Of a DNA stretch of 24,449 bases, positions 21,920 to 24,449 are shown piece by piece. The stretch is from a virus. The position numbers were made by a program, and so were the translations under genes. The stretch covers positions 1 through 24,449 of IMG/VR virus record IMGVR_UViG_3300030328_004119; one strand, given 5' to 3'. The notes under the pieces are model-generated. The model was not told where the DNA came from and did not search any database. It worked only from the letters and a program-made list of their open reading frames with translations. The first letter of the stretch is position 1, and each line of letters starts with the position of its first letter.

Positions 21920-22221
21920 CAACAGCATTAGAAACGATTCAAGAAACCTATGACATTGATACTCTCAGAGAGATCATGGAGCATGGATGTGCATCAGGTG
22001 TGGCACACGATCACATTTATTATGCAGACAATGTGAAGTTCTTCAATGATTATGAGGATGAAATGACTGACTACCTTGTTGATAACTTTGGTAGTGAAAT
22101 GTTAATTGAGTTGTTCTCTAACAATGAGGGAAACTTGCGTGGGTATATGAATGATGTAGTATGGACATACATTGAGATGATAGCATCTACAATTATTGAT
22201 GAACATGAGGATCAACAATGA
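21916..22221 (+). CDS. Conserved phage protein of unknown function (101 aa)
   Basis: Acidic, apparently helical protein. The pattern LREIMEHGCASGVAHDHIYY, then FFNDYEDEMTDYL, then GNLRGYMNDVVWTYIE, resembles a family found in many phages with an HGC-SG-A signature; it may be the one called DUF7222, but I cannot confirm the number. No membrane segment or catalytic motif is obvious; the conserved His, Gly and Cys could matter. Start and stop both overlap neighbours as ATGA, so it is translated within the helicase-methyltransferase operon. Function unknown. Confidence 0.8.
   Translation: MTTALETIQETYDIDTLREIMEHGCASGVAHDHIYYADNVKFFNDYEDEMTDYLVDNFGSEMLIELFSNNEGNLRGYMNDVVWTYIEMIASTIIDEHEDQQ
22207..22211 (+). 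promoter_or_regulatory. Shine-Dalgarno site GAGGA for the membrane protein gene
   Basis: GAGGA ends 6 bases before the ATG at 22218. It supports this start and shows that this operon, unlike the structural genes, uses ribosome-binding sites. Confidence 0.65.
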
Positions 22222-22463
22222 GTAAAGAAATTCCTACAAAAGAATACATGCAAGATGGGTGGGATTCTGGACCGACTGGTTGCCATCCATATAAAAGAGG
22301 TTCACGTCACAATAAGATTGGCATGTGGATCATGTGGATATTTTATGGTATAGTCATACTACAAATACTTCACGTGGTTACAGTAATTCCATTCTTTCCT
22401 ATTACGTTTATGATGTTATTAGGGTTGGGATTTATATGTTATGTGGCATGGAGGGCAACATGA
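22218..22463 (+). CDS. Small membrane protein, two predicted transmembrane helices (81 aa)
   Basis: Residues 1-33 are polar and partly basic (MSKEIPTKEYMQDGWDSG, HPYKRGSRHNK). Two hydrophobic stretches follow, at about 34-55 (IGMWIMWIFYGIVILQILHV) and 57-77 (VIPFFPITFMMLLGLGFICY), ending in WRAT. This predicts a hairpin membrane protein with both ends on the same side, probably cytoplasmic given the positive residues before helix 1. A holin is conceivable from size and topology, but nothing specific supports it and no endolysin is adjacent. The gene overlaps both neighbours by ATGA and has a good Shine-Dalgarno site. Confidence 0.78.
   Translation: MSKEIPTKEYMQDGWDSGPTGCHPYKRGSRHNKIGMWIMWIFYGIVILQILHVVTVIPFFPITFMMLLGLGFICYVAWRAT
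22450..22455 (+). promoter_or_regulatory. Shine-Dalgarno site GGAGGG for the 78-aa gene
   Basis: GGAGGG lies 4 bases before the ATG at 22460, inside the end of the membrane protein gene. It decides the start at 22460 rather than at 22325, which would overlap the membrane gene in another frame. Confidence 0.72.
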
Positions 22464-22696
22464 TTGATTGGGTAAAAGGATATGAGGATAAACATTCTAA
22501 TCCTGTATATAAACATGCTAAGAACCCAGACAAGTGGGAAATAAAGGATAGTAGATTTATTATGTTTGAGTATGGTGAAGGTAATGCCATAGATATTAGG
22601 ATCATGGAGAACAATACTGATCTTAGACATGATATAAACATTACTGTCGATAAGGATGGTAAGTTAAAGGCAATAGTATCGGAGCAAACTAAATGA
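22460..22696 (+). CDS. Small phage protein of unknown function (78 aa)
   Basis: The open frame extends upstream to an ATG at 22325, but that part is a shadow of the membrane protein gene. The real start is the ATG at 22460, which overlaps the membrane gene stop as ATGA and has GGAGGG in front. The 78-residue protein begins MIDWVKGYEDKHSNPVYKHA and then has beta-type strands (RFIMFEYG, AIDIRIME, HDINITVDKDGKLKAIV), suggesting a small beta-sheet domain. No family is recognised. The stop overlaps the methyltransferase start. Confidence 0.75.
   Translation: MIDWVKGYEDKHSNPVYKHAKNPDKWEIKDSRFIMFEYGEGNAIDIRIMENNTDLRHDINITVDKDGKLKAIVSEQTK
22681..22684 (+). promoter_or_regulatory. Shine-Dalgarno site GGAG for the methyltransferase gene
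   Basis: GGAG lies 8 bases before the ATG at 22693, near-ideal spacing, supporting this start together with the ATGA overlap. Confidence 0.6.
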
Positions 22697-23673
22697 GAGA
22701 TACAATTCTATATGGTGATTGTCGAAAGACATTAGGCACACTACATGCACAAATAACAACTGGTATTGCAGATAGACCACGTATGTGTGTTACATCTCCA
22801 CCTTACTATGGTCTTAGAGACTATGGTGGAGAAGAATCCCAGATAGGATTAGAACAATCTCCAGAAGAATATATTGAGCAGATGGTAGAGGTAATGTCAT
22901 TAGTGAGAAATTGTCTTACTGAGGATGGTACACTGTGGTTGAATATAGGTGATAGTTATTATAATTATCGACCAGGTAAATCATATGTTAAACAAACAGT
23001 TAGTAAGACTGATCAAGACTTACCTGAACATACATCAAAGAGGGCAAATAAGTTAGATGGACTCAAAGAGAAGGATTTAATTGGTATCCCATGGATGTTG
23101 GCATTTGCATTAAGAGCAGATGGATGGTATCTAAGGCAGGATATTATATGGAATAAACCTAACCCAATGCCTGAGAGTGTGAGGGATAGATGCACTAAGT
23201 CACATGAGTATATCTTTCTATTGAGTAAGAATAAGAGATACTTCTATGACAATGAGGCAATCAAGGAACCTGCAAAGGACTGGGGAACCAGAGATAGAAC
23301 TAATGGTAAGTATCATAATCCTGGTACTGGACTGCAACCACATTCAGGGTTGACAAAGAGTTATGAAAAGAAAAATAAGAGGTCGGTATGGACTGTGAAT
23401 AAGAAACCATACAAGGGAGCACACTTTGCAACATATCCATCTGAATTGATTGAACCATGTATCCTAGCAGGTAGTGAGAGGGGTGATGTGGTATTAGATC
23501 CATTTATGGGTAGTGGAACAACAGCAGCAGTGGCAAAGTCATTAGGTAGAAATTATGTGGGGTGTGAATTACATGAGGACTATGGTAAACTAATTCAGAG
23601 AAGAGTTAATGAATATCAACCAGTTAGTGAAGTGGCACAAGAGCCACCCATAAACATACTTGATATAGTATAA
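22693..23673 (+). CDS. DNA amino-methyltransferase, beta class (N4-cytosine or N6-adenine)
   Basis: Catalytic motif IV TSPPYYGL is at residues 34-41 and the S-adenosylmethionine-binding motif I DPFMGSGTT is at 269-277. This IV-before-I order defines the beta class. Motif X-like sequence (FATYPSELIEPCI) precedes motif I, and YVGCELHEDY after it is the motif II region. The TSPPY form is common in both N4-cytosine and N6-adenine enzymes, so the target base is not settled. Residues 95-125 and 190-240 (including KKNKRSVWTV) are variable and may form target recognition. At 326 aa it has the usual length for an orphan phage methyltransferase. No restriction endonuclease is next to it, suggesting genome self-protection or epigenetic control (inference). 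It is the last gene of the coupled operon, with a good Shine-Dalgarno site. Confidence 0.92.
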   Translation: MRDTILYGDCRKTLGTLHAQITTGIADRPRMCVTSPPYYGLRDYGGEESQIGLEQSPEEYIEQMVEVMSLVRNCLTEDGTLWLNIGDSYYNYRPGKSYVKQTVSKTDQDLPEHTSKRANKLDGLKEKDLIGIPWMLAFALRADGWYLRQDIIWNKPNPMPESVRDRCTKSHEYIFLLSKNKRYFYDNEAIKEPAKDWGTRDRTNGKYHNPGTGLQPHSGLTKSYEKKNKRSVWTVNKKPYKGAHFATYPSELIEPCILAGSERGDVVLDPFMGSGTTAAVAKSLGRNYVGCELHEDYGKLIQRRVNEYQPVSEVAQEPPINILDIV

Positions 23674-23674
23674 T
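23669..23674 (+). promoter_or_regulatory. Possible -10 element (TATAAT) before the 46-aa gene
   Basis: TATAAT overlaps the methyltransferase stop, within TAGTATAAT as at 9931-9939. The ATG at 23696 is 21 bases downstream. No convincing -35 hexamer is visible. Confidence 0.3.
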
Positions 23675-23695
23675 AAAATTAACAACAAAATCATT

Positions 23696-23836
23696 ATGAA
23701 GTGCGAAGTCAAACTTTATGTTGCTGGTTCAGTATTTACTGAGCAGGTACATGCAAGAAATTATGATGAGGCAAGGGAGGTTGCACTTGCAAGAAACCCC
23801 AATGCTAGGGTAATCAGTGTCAATGCCCGTCCATAG
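23696..23836 (+). CDS. Conserved small phage protein (46 aa)
   Basis: The frame encodes 46 residues: two predicted strands (CEVKLYVAG, SVFTEQVHA), a helix (NYDEAREVALARNP) and a final strand (ARVISVNARP). I recognise this small beta-beta-alpha-beta protein as recurrent in T4-like cyanophages; its function is unknown. There is no Shine-Dalgarno site before ATG 23696. The TAG stop shares its last base with the GTG that may start the next gene (TAGTG). EQVH-ARNY recurs in the next protein. Confidence 0.78.
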   Translation: MKCEVKLYVAGSVFTEQVHARNYDEAREVALARNPNARVISVNARP

Positions 23837-24063
23837 TGGTTGACTATAGAAACTTCTATCCCTGCCCTAATAAAGGCATCCTAAACCCTCTGTGCGGCAG
23901 TCCAGAGGGTTATGTAACTAAAGATGGAATGTGGGCAGCAATTCCTCTTATGGGAAGTGAAACTAAATTAGTTATCATTCATAATGGTGAGCAAGTGCAT
24001 ACTGCCCGAAATTATCAATCTGCTAAGAACTACATACTAAAGGAAATTAAGAAATCCAAATGA
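23836..24063 (+). CDS. Small protein of unknown function, related to the preceding 46-aa protein (75 aa, or 44 aa from 23929)
   Basis: Two starts are possible. A GTG at 23836 overlaps the previous stop by one base and gives 75 aa. An ATG at 23929 gives 44 aa, close in size to the 46-aa neighbour. The C-terminal part (ETKLVIIHNGEQVHTARNYQ, then SAKNYILKEIKK) aligns by eye with the neighbour's VKLYVAG...EQVHARNYDEAREVAL, so the two look like related mini-domains. The DNA between the two starts holds several inverted repeats, which favours an RNA or regulatory role if the shorter start is correct. The stop overlaps the next ATG as ATGA. Function unknown. Confidence 0.6.
   Translation: MVDYRNFYPCPNKGILNPLCGSPEGYVTKDGMWAAIPLMGSETKLVIIHNGEQVHTARNYQSAKNYILKEIKKSK
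23846..23911 (+). other. Cluster of three inverted repeats (possible structured RNA)
   Basis: Three hairpins follow one another: ATAGA/TCTAT (23846-23850/23855-23859), TGCC/GGCA (23863-23866/23875-23878) and a perfect 9-bp stem AACCCTCTG/CAGAGGGTT (23884-23892/23903-23911) with a 10-base loop. No T run follows, so this is not an intrinsic terminator. It lies within the uncertain N-terminal coding part of the 75-aa frame. Confidence 0.45.
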
Positions 24064-24365
24064 GTGAAACTAAAAAAGATAAATGGGATCGTGGGAAGAC
24101 TCTTATGCTGGAGTCTTTACATAAACCTGATGATAGATTGAGAGGGTGTGCCCACAATCAAGAATGTTATCATGAACTGATGGAGATAAGAGATGAGGTG
24201 ATTGAAATTGTAAGGAACATGCCTAATCCTCATGCTGATCCAATACCATTTGGTAAGAAGAATAATTTTGTAACTCCTACAGTTACTACACCCAATGGTG
24301 AGATTAGTGAAACTCTAATGAGTGGAGCATTGGGTAATTATTATGCAGATAAGAGGGAGTATTAG
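24060..24365 (+). CDS. Protein of unknown function (101 aa)
   Basis: This starts at an ATG overlapping the previous stop (ATGA) and encodes 101 mostly polar residues. The first half looks helical (KWDRGKTLMLESLH, CYHELMEIRDEVIEIVRNMP), with C31 and C37 in GCAHNQECYH. The second half is Pro/Asn/Thr-rich and probably extended (DPIPFGKKNNFVTPTVTTP). There is no signal peptide, membrane segment or motif I recognise. An AAGGA at 24040-24044 is rather far from the start, so translation probably depends on coupling to the previous gene. Confidence 0.72.
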   Translation: MSETKKDKWDRGKTLMLESLHKPDDRLRGCAHNQECYHELMEIRDEVIEIVRNMPNPHADPIPFGKKNNFVTPTVTTPNGEISETLMSGALGNYYADKREY

Positions 24366-24422
24366 TATTACTTATAGGCATAAATTTTTGTTAAATGTAT
24401 CAGGGAATACAGACACAATTTG

Positions 24423-24430
24423 CATAAATA
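24423..24430 (+). promoter_or_regulatory. Late promoter-like motif CATAAATA at the window edge
   Basis: CATAAATA matches NATAAATA and lies 58 bases past the last stop. The next gene would lie beyond the window, so it cannot be assigned. The rest of 24366-24449 shows no hairpin terminator or frame I can support. Confidence 0.35.
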
Positions 24431-24449
24431 ATGATAGAATTAGGGATAA

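Noticed and set aside
22325-22459. Upstream extension of the 78-aa protein frame to an ATG at 22325
   Set aside because: It overlaps the membrane protein in another frame; GGAGGG plus the ATGA overlap point to 22460.
23806-23840. Programmed frameshift joining the 46-aa and 75-aa frames
   Set aside because: No slippery heptamer precedes the stop, and TAGTG is an ordinary stop-start overlap.
23836-23915. tRNA gene suggested by consecutive hairpins
   Set aside because: Stem sizes and order do not form a cloverleaf and there is no T-loop GGTTCGA-type sequence.
24431-24449. Start of a new gene at ATG 24431
   Set aside because: Only six codons are visible and the ATG directly abuts a promoter-like motif, so it cannot be supported.

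Overview
The window looks like part of the genome of a T4-like marine myovirus, most likely a cyanophage of Prochlorococcus or Synechococcus, possibly a related pelagiphage. The grounds are AT-rich DNA, all genes on the + strand with almost no gaps, very large virion genes with the VGIGT, GQVLKS and W-x-x-x-Y-A tail-fibre motifs, a Tail Collar C-terminus, an S74-like intramolecular chaperone C-terminus, a 2OG-Fe(II) oxygenase among the fibre genes, T4-type late promoter motifs (NATAAATA), and small proteins typical of cyanophage genomes. The assignment rests on family recognition by eye; no database search was possible.

Region 1 (1-20442) is a late structural block. It holds a 5'-truncated subtilisin-like protease (catalytic Asp, His, Asn and Ser all visible), an 85-aa protein of unknown function, and a 2677-aa modular fibre-like protein ending in a Tail Collar domain. 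These are followed by a 2OG-Fe(II) dioxygenase, a 61-aa protein behind a perfect consensus sigma-70 promoter, and an 1810-aa beta-helix-like virion protein with an apparently shortened S74 domain. A 673-aa VGIGT/SGVSTF-repeat protein and a 708-aa glycine-rich, adhesin-like protein end the block. AATAAATA or GATAAATA motifs lie 14-21 bases before three of these genes and fit short-leader late transcripts that lack Shine-Dalgarno sites.

Region 2 (20443-20573) is the only sizeable intergenic gap. It has several predicted helices, a clear intrinsic terminator, and an extended -10 promoter reading into the next operon.

Region 3 (20574-23673) is a tightly coupled operon: an SF2 helicase, a 50-aa basic protein, a 101-aa phage protein, an 81-aa two-helix membrane protein, a 78-aa protein and a beta-class amino DNA methyltransferase. 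Each start overlaps the previous stop as ATGA, and several starts have real Shine-Dalgarno sites, unlike region 1.

Region 4 (23674-24449) has a 46-aa conserved small protein, a 75-aa (or 44-aa) protein carrying the same EQVH-ARNY mini-domain, a 101-aa unknown protein, and a late-promoter-like motif at the window edge.

Functionally, region 1 builds the host-recognition and tail-fibre apparatus, probably with proteolytic, chaperone and hydroxylase processing. Regions 3 and 4 look like DNA-metabolism, modification and accessory genes.
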